Positions 29,656 to 37,815 are shown, numbered from the stretch's first letter. The stretch: 64,000 nucleotides of DNA from Burkholderiales bacterium (GCA_016000265.1 JAECRL010000006.1:183677-247676), one strand, 5' to 3'. The notes: a model not told the origin generated them from the letters alone. Numbers and translations are program-made.

Positions 29656-31355
29656 GTGGGGTCCTGTGTGGGTGACAAGTGATGAAGGGCCGGGGAGGAG
29701 GGGCCGGATCGACCAGATCGACCAGATCGGGAGAGGATGCGCGTGCGCACGCGGTCGCCCACGCCGTCCACCACGGCCACCAGCGCGAGCATGGTCAGCA
29801 GCAGCCAGGCGAGGTCGCGCATGTGGAACAGGCTGATGGCGGTGTTGAGCGCGTCGCCGATGCCGCCCGCGCCCACGAAGCCGACCATGGCCGTGGCCCG
29901 CACGTTGACCTCGAAACGATACAGCGTGAAGGCCGCCAGGCGCGCCCGCACCTGCGGCAGCACGCCAAACAGGAAGGTGCCCAGGGTGCCCGCGCCTTGC
30001 GATTGCAGCGCCGCCGGCGGGCCGGGCTCGACCTCTTCGAGCACGTCGGCGAACAGGCGACCCATGACGCCGATGTTGTGCACCGCGATGGCCAGGATGC
30101 CCGCCAGCGGGCCACCGCCCACCCACACCACGAAGACCAGCGCCAGCGTCAGCTCCGGGATGACGCGGGTGACCTGCAGCGCGGCGCGGCTGAGCCATTT
30201 GACGGCCTGGCGCAGCAGGCGCGAGGCGACCGAGGCGCGCGGCGGGTCGATCAGGTAGCTGCCCGTCATCAGGCGCGAGGCGGCCAGCGGCGCGAGCACG
30301 AAGGCCAGCGAGGCCGACACGAGCGTGGCCACCCAGGCCATCATCAGCGTCTCGCCGACCTGGGCGCCCACGGTGCGCAGGAAGGGCGCATCCGGGGCGA
30401 GGGGGGCGAAGGTGAACAGCGGCGGGGCCTGGCTGTCCCACAGGTCGGCCCAGGGGATGTCGAGTTGGTGCAACGCCGCTGCGGTGCCGAGTGCGGCCAG
30501 GCCCAGCGACCAGCGCAAGCGGCGGCGACGCAGCTGCGCGCTCAGCAGCTCCAGCGCCACCACGAAGGCGAGCACGGCCAGCAAGGTGGTGGCCAGCTTG
30601 TCGTACTCGAAGTAGCGCAGGCTCAGGGCGATTTCGCTGCCCAGGCCGCCGGCGCCCACCACGCCCAGGATGGTGCCGATGCGGATGTTGCACTCCAGGC
30701 AGAACAGCGCGTAGCCCAGCCACTGGCGGCCCACCTGCGGCAGCACGGCGTGCAGGAAGGCGGCCCAGCGCGAGGCGCCCGTGGCCCGCAAGGCCTGCAC
30801 CGATCGGGGGTCCACCGACTCGGCCAGCTCCGCGTAGAGCTTGCCGATGTTGCCCCCCACCGTCAGCCCGATGGCCAGCACCGCCGCGCCCGGACCCAGC
30901 CCCAGCAGGCGCACGAAGGCGTAGGCCCACACGATCTCGGGCACCGAGCGAAACACGTTGAGCGCCAGCCGCGCCAGCCCGCGCACGGCCTCGCTGGCGT
31001 GGCGCGACCACGCGGGTGCGCGCCGAGGTGGGTCGACCAGGTCGGGCACGCGGATGGCGAAGAACGCCAGCGCCATGCCCAGCACCACGGCCATCACCGT
31101 GCCCAGGATGCCGATCAGCAGGCTCTCCACCGACAGCATCAGCACGCGGGCGAGGAAGTCGGGCGAGGTGTCGGGGTGGGCCAGGCCGGAGAAGATGTCA
31201 CCGGCGTTGCGCACGCCGTCGGCGTCCCACAGCTTGCCCGGGTCGGCCCCGGTTGCGTGCAGGCACAACCAGCCCGACAGGCCGATCAGCAGCCAGGTCA
31301 GGTGATGGCGCCACCGCTCGCGGCGTGCGCGCTGCAGGCCCTCAGATGCGTTCAT
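29652..31355 (-). CDS. Double-length ABC permease (two PhnE-type domains fused)
   Basis: A 567-residue inner-membrane permease made of two PhnE-like halves, about residues 15-280 and 285-545. Each half carries the cytoplasmic coupling (EAA) region: RSVQALRATGASRWAAFLHAVLPQV in the first and ALQSQGAGTLGTFLFGVLPQV in the second, and each ends with a GFVGAGGIG-type block (GVVGAGGLG in the first). Ordinary PhnE has one domain and works as a dimer; here a single chain supplies the whole pore. It overlaps the ATPase gene by 14 bases and the binding-protein gene by 4. Confidence 0.9.
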   Translation of the reverse strand: MNASEGLQRARRERWRHHLTWLLIGLSGWLCLHATGADPGKLWDADGVRNAGDIFSGLAHPDTSPDFLARVLMLSVESLLIGILGTVMAVVLGMALAFFAIRVPDLVDPPRRAPAWSRHASEAVRGLARLALNVFRSVPEIVWAYAFVRLLGLGPGAAVLAIGLTVGGNIGKLYAELAESVDPRSVQALRATGASRWAAFLHAVLPQVGRQWLGYALFCLECNIRIGTILGVVGAGGLGSEIALSLRYFEYDKLATTLLAVLAFVVALELLSAQLRRRRLRWSLGLAALGTAAALHQLDIPWADLWDSQAPPLFTFAPLAPDAPFLRTVGAQVGETLMMAWVATLVSASLAFVLAPLAASRLMTGSYLIDPPRASVASRLLRQAVKWLSRAALQVTRVIPELTLALVFVVWVGGGPLAGILAIAVHNIGVMGRLFADVLEEVEPGPPAALQSQGAGTLGTFLFGVLPQVRARLAAFTLYRFEVNVRATAMVGFVGAGGIGDALNTAISLFHMRDLAWLLLTMLALVAVVDGVGDRVRTRILSRSGRSGRSGPSSPALHHLSPTQDPT

Positions 31356-32109
31356 GGCTGCCCGCGTAGAGCTCGGCCAGGCGCGCTTCGCTGACCTCGG
31401 CGGGGGCGCCGTCGAACACCACGTGGCCGGCGCGCAGGCCGATCACGCGGGTGCAGTCGCGCCGCACGATGTCGAACCAGTGGGTGCAAAAGACCAGGCC
31501 CATGTGACGCGCCCGCGCCTGCTCCACGATCAGGCGGGTGACGCTGCGGGCGGTGTGGGGGTCGAGCGAGGCGGTGGGCTCGTCGGCCAGCAGCAGCGCG
31601 GGGTTGGCGATCAGCGCGCGCGCGATGGCCACGCGCTGCATCTGCCCGCCGCTGAGCTCGCCGGCCAGGTCCCACTGGTGATCTGCCATGTCCAGCGAGC
31701 GCAGCAGCTCGCGCACGCGCTCGACCTCCAGGGGCATCAAGGCGGCCAGCAGCGCGCGGTGCCACGGCCAGGTCGACAGCAGGCCCGCGACCACGTTGCT
31801 GTGCACGCTGGCCTGCGGCACCAGCATGTTGAGCTGCTCGACCATGCGGCAGGCGCTGCGGTGGCGTTGCAGGGCGCGCCAGCTCATGTCGCTCAGGGAC
31901 TGTCCGCCGACCTCGACCGTGCCGGCGGTGGCGCGCAAGGCCCCGGCGATCAGGCGGATGAGCGTGGACTTGCCCGCGCCGCTGGGGCCGATGAGGGCGA
32001 TGCGCTCGCCCGCCTGGATGCTCAGGCTGACGCCTTGCAGCACGGCCTGTCCTGACCAGTGGCGGCTGACCTGTCGCAGCTCGACGGCGTGTGGACCGGG
32101 GTGAGCCAT
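31342..32109 (-). CDS. ABC transporter ATPase (PhnC-like)
   Basis: A 255-residue ATPase with Walker A GPSGAGKST at 41-49, the Q-loop VEQLN, signature LSGGQMQRVA, Walker B LLLADEPTASLDP and the switch His in CTHWFDI. It groups with PhnC-type importer ATPases by the QLNMLVPQASVHSNVVAG segment. It starts one base after the selU stop and runs into the permease gene, so selU and the transporter are one transcription unit. Confidence 0.92.
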   Translation of the reverse strand: MAHPGPHAVELRQVSRHWSGQAVLQGVSLSIQAGERIALIGPSGAGKSTLIRLIAGALRATAGTVEVGGQSLSDMSWRALQRHRSACRMVEQLNMLVPQASVHSNVVAGLLSTWPWHRALLAALMPLEVERVRELLRSLDMADHQWDLAGELSGGQMQRVAIARALIANPALLLADEPTASLDPHTARSVTRLIVEQARARHMGLVFCTHWFDIVRRDCTRVIGLRAGHVVFDGAPAEVSEARLAELYAGSHERI

Positions 32110-32110
32110 G

Positions 32111-33160
32111 TCAGACCAGGTCCCGCAGCTGGGCGGCCAGGCGCTGGATGCCGGCCTCGTCCAGCGCCTCGGCGGCCACGGTGCGGCGCGCTTGCCAGTG
32201 GTGGAAGTGCTGCGCCTGCGAGCGCGCGTACAGCGGGTCGTAATGCAGCGCGGTGAGCTCGGCGAACAAGGGGGCGAGTTCGCTGCGCTCGGCCCAGCCC
32301 TGCCAACGCGCGATGACCTCCTTGCCATGCAGCTCGCGCAGCGCGCCCAGCCGCTCGGCCAGCGCGGCGCCGTCGTCGCCCAGGTAGGCGTAGTCGCGCA
32401 GCAGGAAGGCCAGGCGGGCCTCGGGCGAGGCCTCGATCTCCAGGCAGGGGCTGGCGCGCATGCGCTCGACCAGCACCGTGGGCAGGGAGATGCGGCCGAT
32501 CTTGCGGCTCTCGGCCTCCACGAACACGGGCAGGCTGAGGTCGAGGCCCTCCAGCACCGTGACCAGTTGCGTCTCGAAGGCCTTTTGCGATGGCTGGGGC
32601 ACGCCGGGCATGGCGCCCAGCAGCGAGCCCTTGTGGCGGGCCAGCCCTTCGAGGTCCAGCACCTGCGCGCCCTGTTCGGCCAGGGCGTGCAGCACGCGCG
32701 TTTTGGCGCTGCCGGTGGCGCCGCTGACCACGTGCAGCTGCAGCTGCGGGCACAGCGCCTCGATCTGCGCGATGACGTGTTGTCGCCAGCGTTTGTAGCC
32801 GCCGGCCAGTTGCTGGGCGTCCCAGCCCACCAGGCGCCACCAGGCCACCATGGAGCCACTGCGCAGGCCGCCGCGCCAGCAGTACACCAGCGGCTTCCAG
32901 TTGTGAGGCATGTGGGCGAAGCGCCCGTTGAGGTGGCGCGCCAGGTTGGCCGCCACCATGGCGCCGCCCACGCGCCGCGCCTCGAAGGCGCCTTGCTGCT
33001 TGTAGATCGTGCCGACGATGCGGCGCTCTTCGTCGTCCAGCACCGGGCAGTTGATGGCGCCGGGGATGTGGTCGAGCGCGAATTCGGACGGCGAGCGCGC
33101 GTCGATGATGCAGTCGAATTCGTGGCGTTCGCTGACCTGCACGGCCCCGCGGGCGCTCAT
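32111..33160 (-). CDS. selU: tRNA 2-selenouridine synthase
   Basis: A 349-residue SelU/MnmH (YbbB), which replaces sulfur by selenium in 2-thiouridine at tRNA position 34 using selenophosphate. The N-terminal rhodanese domain has the catalytic Cys94 in LVYCWRGG and the C-terminal P-loop domain has Walker A GATGSAKT at 147-154. First gene of the operon with the ABC transporter. Divergent from selD with only 45 bases between start codons, so both promoters must overlap. Confidence 0.95.
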   Translation of the reverse strand: MSARGAVQVSERHEFDCIIDARSPSEFALDHIPGAINCPVLDDEERRIVGTIYKQQGAFEARRVGGAMVAANLARHLNGRFAHMPHNWKPLVYCWRGGLRSGSMVAWWRLVGWDAQQLAGGYKRWRQHVIAQIEALCPQLQLHVVSGATGSAKTRVLHALAEQGAQVLDLEGLARHKGSLLGAMPGVPQPSQKAFETQLVTVLEGLDLSLPVFVEAESRKIGRISLPTVLVERMRASPCLEIEASPEARLAFLLRDYAYLGDDGAALAERLGALRELHGKEVIARWQGWAERSELAPLFAELTALHYDPLYARSQAQHFHHWQARRTVAAEALDEAGIQRLAAQLRDLV

Positions 33161-33205
33161 CGCGGGGCCCCCGCTGGCACAATCGCCTTGAACTTCAGTA
33201 GACCC

Positions 33206-34258
33206 ATGACTTCCATTGCCCTGACCCAGTTTTCGCACGGTGGTGGCTGCGGCTGCAAGATCGCACCGGGCCTGTTGGCCGAGATTTTGTCACGCGCCCC
33301 GCAGGGGCTGGTGCCGCCGCAGCTGATGGTCGGCCTGGAGACCAGCGACGACGCGGCCGTCTACCGGCTCAACGACACGCAGGCCCTGGTGGCCACGACC
33401 GACTTTTTCACCCCCATCGTGGACGACCCGCGCGACTTCGGCCGCATCGCCGCCACCAACGCGCTGTCGGACATCTACGCCATGGGCGGCACGCCCATCC
33501 TGGCCCTGGCCCTGGTCGGCATGCCGATCGCCAAGCTGCCGCCCGAGGTCATCGGCCAGATCCTGGCCGGTGGTGCCGAGGTCTGCCGCGACGCCGGCAT
33601 CCCGATCGCCGGTGGCCACTCCATCGACCTGCTGGAGCCCATCTACGGCCTGGTGGCGCTGGGCCTGGTGCACCCCGACCGGGTGCGCCGCAACGCCGAT
33701 GGCCAGGCCGGTGACGTGCTGGTGCTGGGCAAGCCCCTGGGCGTGGGCATCTTGTCGGCCGCGCTCAAGAAGGGCCTGCTGGGCGAGGCCGGCTACGCGC
33801 AGATGCTGCGCCACACGACGCAGCTCAACCGCGTGGGCGCCACGCTCGGCGGCCTGGCTGGCGTGCACGCCATGACCGACGTGACGGGCTTCGGCCTGGC
33901 CGGGCACCTGCTGGAGGTGTGTCGCGGCTCCAAGCTCGACGCGCAGGTGGACCTGGCCCGCCTGCCCCTGATCGACGAGGCCGTTGCCTTCGCGCGCGAC
34001 GGCGTGGTCACCGGGGCGTCGGCGCGCAACTGGGCGGCCTGCGGTGCCGAGGTGAACTGGCCGACCGACGCCCCCGCCTGGACGCAGGCCCTGGTCACCG
34101 ACCCGCAAACCAGCGGGGGCCTGCTGGTCTCGTGTGCACCCGATGCGGTGGACAAGGTGCTGGCCGCTTTCCAGCAAGCGGGCTTTGCCCAAGCCGGCGT
34201 GATCGGCCGCTTGACCCCCGCTGCGCAGGCCCACGCGCCGCGCCTGAGCTTCCAGTGA
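33206..34258 (+). CDS. selD: Selenide, water dikinase (selenophosphate synthetase)
   Basis: A 350-residue SelD, making selenophosphate from selenide and ATP. The N-terminal HGGGCGCKIAPG loop provides the essential Cys15 and Lys18; the active position is ordinary cysteine (TGC), not selenocysteine. DVTGFGLAGHLLE and DPQTSGGLL are typical C-terminal blocks. A GGCACAAT sequence (33177-33184) some 22 bases upstream resembles a -10 element. The partner SelU is divergently encoded next door. Confidence 0.97.
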   Translation: MTSIALTQFSHGGGCGCKIAPGLLAEILSRAPQGLVPPQLMVGLETSDDAAVYRLNDTQALVATTDFFTPIVDDPRDFGRIAATNALSDIYAMGGTPILALALVGMPIAKLPPEVIGQILAGGAEVCRDAGIPIAGGHSIDLLEPIYGLVALGLVHPDRVRRNADGQAGDVLVLGKPLGVGILSAALKKGLLGEAGYAQMLRHTTQLNRVGATLGGLAGVHAMTDVTGFGLAGHLLEVCRGSKLDAQVDLARLPLIDEAVAFARDGVVTGASARNWAACGAEVNWPTDAPAWTQALVTDPQTSGGLLVSCAPDAVDKVLAAFQQAGFAQAGVIGRLTPAAQAHAPRLSFQ

Positions 34259-34276
34259 GCATCGAATGAGACTCGA

Positions 34277-34657
34277 ATGAGCACCCCGCCCGCCATGCCC
34301 TCCACATCGCCTGTCCGCTACCTCAACCCCGAGCCTCGCTACAGCGACGCCGCCATCCACGGCAACGTGGTCTGGCTGGCCGGTCAGGTCCCCACCGATG
34401 TCAGCGCCGACATGGCCGGCCAGACCCGCCAGGTGCTCGACCAGATCGACGCCTTGCTGGTGCAGGCCGGCAGCCACCGCGGCCGCATCCTGATGGCCCA
34501 GGTGATCGTGCGCGACATCACCGAGGTGCCCGCCATGAACGCGGTCTGGGAGGCCTGGTTCGAGGGCGTGACGGCGCCGCCGCGCGCCACCTTCCAGGCG
34601 CCGCTGGTCAACCCGGACTGGCGCATCGAGGTCATCGTCACCGCGGCGCTGGGCTGA
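34277..34657 (+). CDS. RidA/YjgF family protein
   Basis: A 126-residue RidA-superfamily protein with the NVVWLAGQVPTD strand and the late PRATFQAPLVNPDWRIEVIVTA block. RidA enzymes hydrolyse reactive enamine/imine intermediates, but the catalytic Arg of true RidA (in a CxRxxV-like block) is replaced here, so this may be a non-deaminase subgroup. It follows selD by 18 bases. An 11-bp tandem copy of the start region creates a 4-codon mini-frame whose stop overlaps the true ATG. Confidence 0.85.
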   Translation: MSTPPAMPSTSPVRYLNPEPRYSDAAIHGNVVWLAGQVPTDVSADMAGQTRQVLDQIDALLVQAGSHRGRILMAQVIVRDITEVPAMNAVWEAWFEGVTAPPRATFQAPLVNPDWRIEVIVTAALG

Positions 34658-34660
34658 GCC

Positions 34661-35461
34661 ATGGCCGCTCCCGCCCTGGCTCCCGGCACTGCCCCTGGCA
34701 CCGCTTCCCGCCTGGCCGAGCAGTGGCGCCGCCTTTTCGCGGCCGATGCCGCCCCGTCCACGGCCCCGTCCGCCGGCCTGGTCGACGCCCAAGGCCGGGT
34801 GCGCGCCCTGGTGCTGACGCTCTCACACCCGGCCGACTGGTCCCTCATCGGGCGCGTCTGGCGCGGTGTGCAGGCCGACCTGGGCTTGCCGGCGCCGGCC
34901 ATCGCGGTCAACGGGGTCGACGGCTTTTCGCTGTGGTTCTCGCTGGCCGAGCCGTGTGCCCCGTCCCTGGCCGACGCGTGGTTGGGGGCCTTGTGCGAGC
35001 GCTACCTGGCCGACGTCGAGCCGCATCGGCTGCGCCGCTGGCCGTCATCCTCCAGCGCGTCCTCAAGCGCGTCACCCGATGGCGATCCGGCGCCCGTGCC
35101 CCGTCTCCAGGGGGCGTCGGGCAACTGGTCTGCCTTCGTGGCGCCCGACCTCGCGCCGGTCTTTGGCGACACGCCCTGGCTGGACATCCCCCCGGGCGAG
35201 GACGCCCAGGCCGGCCTGCTCGCCCCCCTCACCAGCGCCCCGCTGGCCGATGTGCAGCGGGCGTTGGCGCGGGCCTCCTGCGCCTCCCCGGCGTCCTCGG
35301 CGCGTTCGGCATCCTCGGTGGCGGCCCTTGCCGAGCCCCCTCCCGCTCGCCCCGTCCACAGCGACCCCCGCCGTTTCCTGCTGGAGGTCATGAACGACGA
35401 GGGCACCGAGATGGCCTTGCGCATCGAGGCCGCGCGCGCCCTGCTGGCCCACCCGGCCTGA
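34661..35461 (+). CDS. Hypothetical protein, unrecognised
   Basis: A 266-residue soluble protein starting 3 bases after the ridA-like gene. Two conserved-looking blocks, VLTLSHPADWSLIGRVWRGV with VNGVDGFSLWFSL and later FVAPDLAPVFGDTPWLDIPPGE, are joined by Ser/Ala/Pro-rich low-complexity linkers (about 127-145 and 202-230). The end, RRFLLEVMNDEGTEMALRIEAARALL, is helical. No known motif or membrane segment. I do not recognise the family. Confidence 0.75.
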   Translation: MAAPALAPGTAPGTASRLAEQWRRLFAADAAPSTAPSAGLVDAQGRVRALVLTLSHPADWSLIGRVWRGVQADLGLPAPAIAVNGVDGFSLWFSLAEPCAPSLADAWLGALCERYLADVEPHRLRRWPSSSSASSSASPDGDPAPVPRLQGASGNWSAFVAPDLAPVFGDTPWLDIPPGEDAQAGLLAPLTSAPLADVQRALARASCASPASSARSASSVAALAEPPPARPVHSDPRRFLLEVMNDEGTEMALRIEAARALLAHPA

Positions 35462-35495
35462 GTCGGCGCGCCCGCTGCCAGCCGTTCTGCCTCGC

Positions 35496-36155
35496 TCAGG
35501 AGGCCGCGCGGTGCAGGCGCTCCAGCCACTCCCCCACCAGCTCCAGCCGCCACACGGGGTTGTCCAGCGTCATCAGGCGTTGACGCTCCGCCAGGGGCAG
35601 GGGCAGGCGTTCGGCCCAGCGGTTGGCCACCCAGCCGGCGTCCTGCCAGCGCGGGTCCCCCGCGGCGGGCAGGTCGACTTCGACGGGGGTGTCGCCTTGC
35701 CCCGCCACCTCGGTGGCCAGCTCCTCGCGCAGCCGCAGCAGCCGCTGAGACAGGGGCCGGAGTTCGTCGGGGCAGGGGGCCGGCAGGTCGTCGGGCAGCC
35801 ACTCGACTTCGCCCATCCAAAGGCCATGCGGCAACGCGTGGCTGCGGTGCAGGCGAAAGCGCCGGGTGCCCCGCGCCAGCACCCCCATCAGGCCGGCTTG
35901 CGGGCGCGTGAGCCGCTCGATCTGCGCCGCCGTGCCCACGTCCAGCAGGGACTCGCCCGGGGCCTGGGCTTCACCCGGCCGAGGCGCCCGCCGCACCTCG
36001 TCGCCGCTGCGCAGCCCGATCACCCCGAAGGGCTCCCCCGATTGTTCGCAGCGGTTCATGAGGTCCAGGTAGCGCACCTCGAAGACCTGGAGGGGCAGCA
36101 GGCCCCCCGGGAACAGCACGGTGCTCAGCGGGAACAGGGGCAGGGCTTGCAACAT
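35496..36155 (-). CDS. LON substrate-binding (N-terminal) domain protein
   Basis: A 219-residue stand-alone LON N-domain protein: LPLFPLSTVLFPGGLLPLQVFEVRYLDLM is the family opening, with FGVIGL and GTAAQIERL following. It lacks the ATPase and protease domains of Lon, so it probably binds peptides or acts as an adaptor; function in bacteria is unknown. The start is the ATG at MLQALPLF. An intrinsic terminator from yjfB lies 22 bases upstream on the same strand, so it needs its own promoter or read-through. Confidence 0.9.
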   Translation of the reverse strand: MLQALPLFPLSTVLFPGGLLPLQVFEVRYLDLMNRCEQSGEPFGVIGLRSGDEVRRAPRPGEAQAPGESLLDVGTAAQIERLTRPQAGLMGVLARGTRRFRLHRSHALPHGLWMGEVEWLPDDLPAPCPDELRPLSQRLLRLREELATEVAGQGDTPVEVDLPAAGDPRWQDAGWVANRWAERLPLPLAERQRLMTLDNPVWRLELVGEWLERLHRAAS

Positions 36156-36176
36156 GGGCGTCGGTGAAGCGGGATG

Positions 36177-36209
36177 AAAAAGGCCCCGACAGTCTGCACC
36201 GTCGAGGCC
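36177..36209 (-). terminator. Intrinsic terminator of yjfB
   Basis: On the minus strand a 9-bp stem (one G.T pair; arms 36209-36201 and 36190-36182), 10-base loop and a run of five T (36181-36177) follow the yjfB stop by 32 bases. This is the clearest Rho-independent terminator in the window. Confidence 0.85.
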
Positions 36210-36241
36210 GCGGGGCGGCGTGGCTGCGGGCCACCCACCGA

Positions 36242-36445
36242 TCAAGCGATCGTGTTGAGCTTCGTGCCCAGCTTGCCTTCGGTGGCCAGGGGCTGGTCGC
36301 CGGTCACGCCCTGCAGCAGGGTCTGTGCGGTCGATTCGGCCGACTGCATGGCCTTTTTCATGACGGAGATCTGCGCGGCCTGGTTCACGTCCGCGGCCTT
36401 GATGTCGGCCGCGGCGCTGGCCGTCGAGGTGGGTGAAATTTGCAT
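36242..36445 (-). CDS. YjfB-family putative motility protein
   Basis: A 67-residue protein with the YjfB/putative motility protein pattern: Ala-rich start, VNQAAQISVMKKAMQSAESTAQTLLQG helix and a short C-terminus. Such proteins are co-regulated with flagellar genes in several bacteria, although their role is unclear. Here the gene stands alone, with a sigma28-like promoter about 28 bases upstream, a GGAG ribosome site 9 bases before the ATG and an intrinsic terminator after it, a complete single-gene motility transcription unit. Confidence 0.85.
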   Translation of the reverse strand: MQISPTSTASAAADIKAADVNQAAQISVMKKAMQSAESTAQTLLQGVTGDQPLATEGKLGTKLNTIA

Positions 36446-36472
36446 GGGGCAACTCCGGTTGGTGCATCGACC

Positions 36473-36500
36473 TTTTCGGTTGCCGACAGCGCGAACTTGA
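36473..36500 (-). promoter_or_regulatory. Sigma28 (FliA)-like promoter for yjfB
   Basis: Minus strand: TCAAGTTC (36500-36493), 12 bases, ACCGAAAA (36480-36473). Compared with the FliA consensus TAAAGTTT-N11-GCCGATAA this matches 6/8 and 6/8, with spacing one base longer. The expected transcript start falls about 20 bases before the ATG. The same CTCAAG-N15-WCCGAWAA pattern precedes the HD-GYP gene. Confidence 0.55.
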
Positions 36501-36653
36501 GTTCACGCCGCCGCCTCAGCCGACGGCGTGACCCCTTGCGTGACGAAGTGGACGGGCCCGAGGTGAGGGCGCCGCTTCATCAAGCTGAGCCGCCTTGTCT
36601 GGGCGCGCTGGCACAATGCCTCGCCTTGCCCCACACCAACCGGAGTACCCCCC

Positions 36654-37013
36654 ATGATCCAGGGCCTCGTGATGCTCGTGGCCGGCCAGCTGGTCGGCGA
36701 GGCCACCGTGGCCGTGACGGGCCTGCCCGTGCCGGGTGCCGTCGTGGGCATGGGCCTGGTGCTGCTGCTGCTGGTGGCCCGACGCGGCCAGTTGCCGGAG
36801 CTGCGCCGGGGCGGCTCGGCCCTGCTGATGCTGGTCCCCTTGTTCCTCGTGCCCGTGAGCGTGGGCATCATGGAGCAGGGCGACGCGCTCCAGGCCGACG
36901 CCTGGCCCCTGGCTGCCTCGCTGGTCATCAGCATCGTGCTGGGCATGGCCGCCACGGGCCTGACCATCCGCTGGATGCGCCGTTTCGACCAGCCGGAGCG
37001 CGACGATGCCTGA
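36654..37013 (+). CDS. CidA/LrgA family holin-like membrane protein
   Basis: A 119-residue inner-membrane protein with four hydrophobic segments and the LrgA/CidA hallmark region LPVPGAVVGMGLVLLLL plus PLFLVPVSVGIM. The family is linked to murein hydrolase control, overflow metabolism and export of small organic acids. Its stop overlaps the start of lrgB by 8 bases. A ribosome site CCGGAG lies 12 bases before the ATG and a GGCACAAT -10-like sequence about 40 bases upstream. Confidence 0.9.
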   Translation: MIQGLVMLVAGQLVGEATVAVTGLPVPGAVVGMGLVLLLLVARRGQLPELRRGGSALLMLVPLFLVPVSVGIMEQGDALQADAWPLAASLVISIVLGMAATGLTIRWMRRFDQPERDDA

Positions 37014-37740
37014 GGCCCTGCACCTCGCCGCTCAGGCCGTTTTGCTGCACAAGCTCTTCCCGCTGGGGCTGACCCTGGCGGCCTACGCCGTGGGCACCTG
37101 GTTGTACAAGCGCGCCGGGCAGTCGCCCTTCGTGCACCCGCTCATCCTGGCGGCTGCGCTCGTCATCGCGGTGCTGCGCGCGCTCGACATCCCCTACGCC
37201 CGCTACTTCGAGGGCACGCAGTTCCTGCACTGGATGCTGGGCCCGGCCATCGTGGCCCTGGCCATCCCGCTCTACGGCGAGCTGGGCAAGTTGCGCGCGC
37301 GCTGGCGCAGCACGCTCGCGGCCCTGCTGGTGGGCAGCGTGGTGGCCACGGGCTCGGCCATGGCCATCGCGTGGGGCCTGGGCGCCAGCAAGGGCCTGGT
37401 GATGGCCTTGAGCACCAAGTCGGTCACCACGGCGCTGGCCACGGTGCTGGCCCAGCAGGTGGGCGCCAACGTGGCCCTGGCCGCCACCATCGTGCTGGTG
37501 ACGGGCCTCCTGGGGGCCGTGGTCGGCCCGTGGTTGTTTGCCCGCCTGCTGCCCGGTGACGACGCCGCGCTCGGCGTGGCCCTGGGCACCTGCGCCCACG
37601 CCATCGGCACCTCGCGCGCGCTGCAGATCGGCGAGACCTGCGCGGCCTTCGCCGCCTTGTCCATGGGACTCAACGGCCTGTTGACCGCCGTGGTGCTGCC
37701 CACCACCCTGAACGCACTGAAGGCCTGGGGCCTGATCTGA
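37006..37740 (+). CDS. LrgB family membrane protein
   Basis: A 244-residue LrgB/CidB protein with about seven to eight hydrophobic segments and the family blocks KRAGQSPFVHPLILAAALVIAV, FLHWMLGPAIVALAIPLY, KSVTTALA and HAIGTSRALQIGE. It always pairs with LrgA; the pair is thought to form a transporter, in some species for pyruvate or glycolate. Follows lrgA with an 8-base overlap. Confidence 0.92.
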   Translation: MPEALHLAAQAVLLHKLFPLGLTLAAYAVGTWLYKRAGQSPFVHPLILAAALVIAVLRALDIPYARYFEGTQFLHWMLGPAIVALAIPLYGELGKLRARWRSTLAALLVGSVVATGSAMAIAWGLGASKGLVMALSTKSVTTALATVLAQQVGANVALAATIVLVTGLLGAVVGPWLFARLLPGDDAALGVALGTCAHAIGTSRALQIGETCAAFAALSMGLNGLLTAVVLPTTLNALKAWGLI

Positions 37741-37751
37741 GTCAACAGACC

Positions 37752-37802
37752 AGGCCCGCAGGCCTTCAGTTTCTGACGTCAGGCGCTGAATGAGTCAGCG
37801 CC
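37752..37802. terminator. Hairpin cluster between convergent lrgB and RRM genes
   Basis: Three structures sit in the 75-bp spacer: AGGCC/GGCCT with a 4-base loop (37752-37765) followed by TTCAGTTT, the 10-base palindrome CTGACGTCAG (37773-37782), and a perfect 8-bp stem with 5-base loop (37782-37789 / 37795-37802). The first could terminate lrgB weakly; the last lacks a U-tract on either strand. Confidence 0.45.
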
Positions 37803-37815
37803 CGATGGCTTCAGC

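Noticed and set aside
33206..33260. Selenocysteine in SelD
   Set aside because: The active-site codon is TGC (Cys), no in-frame TGA is present, so SelD is not itself a selenoprotein.
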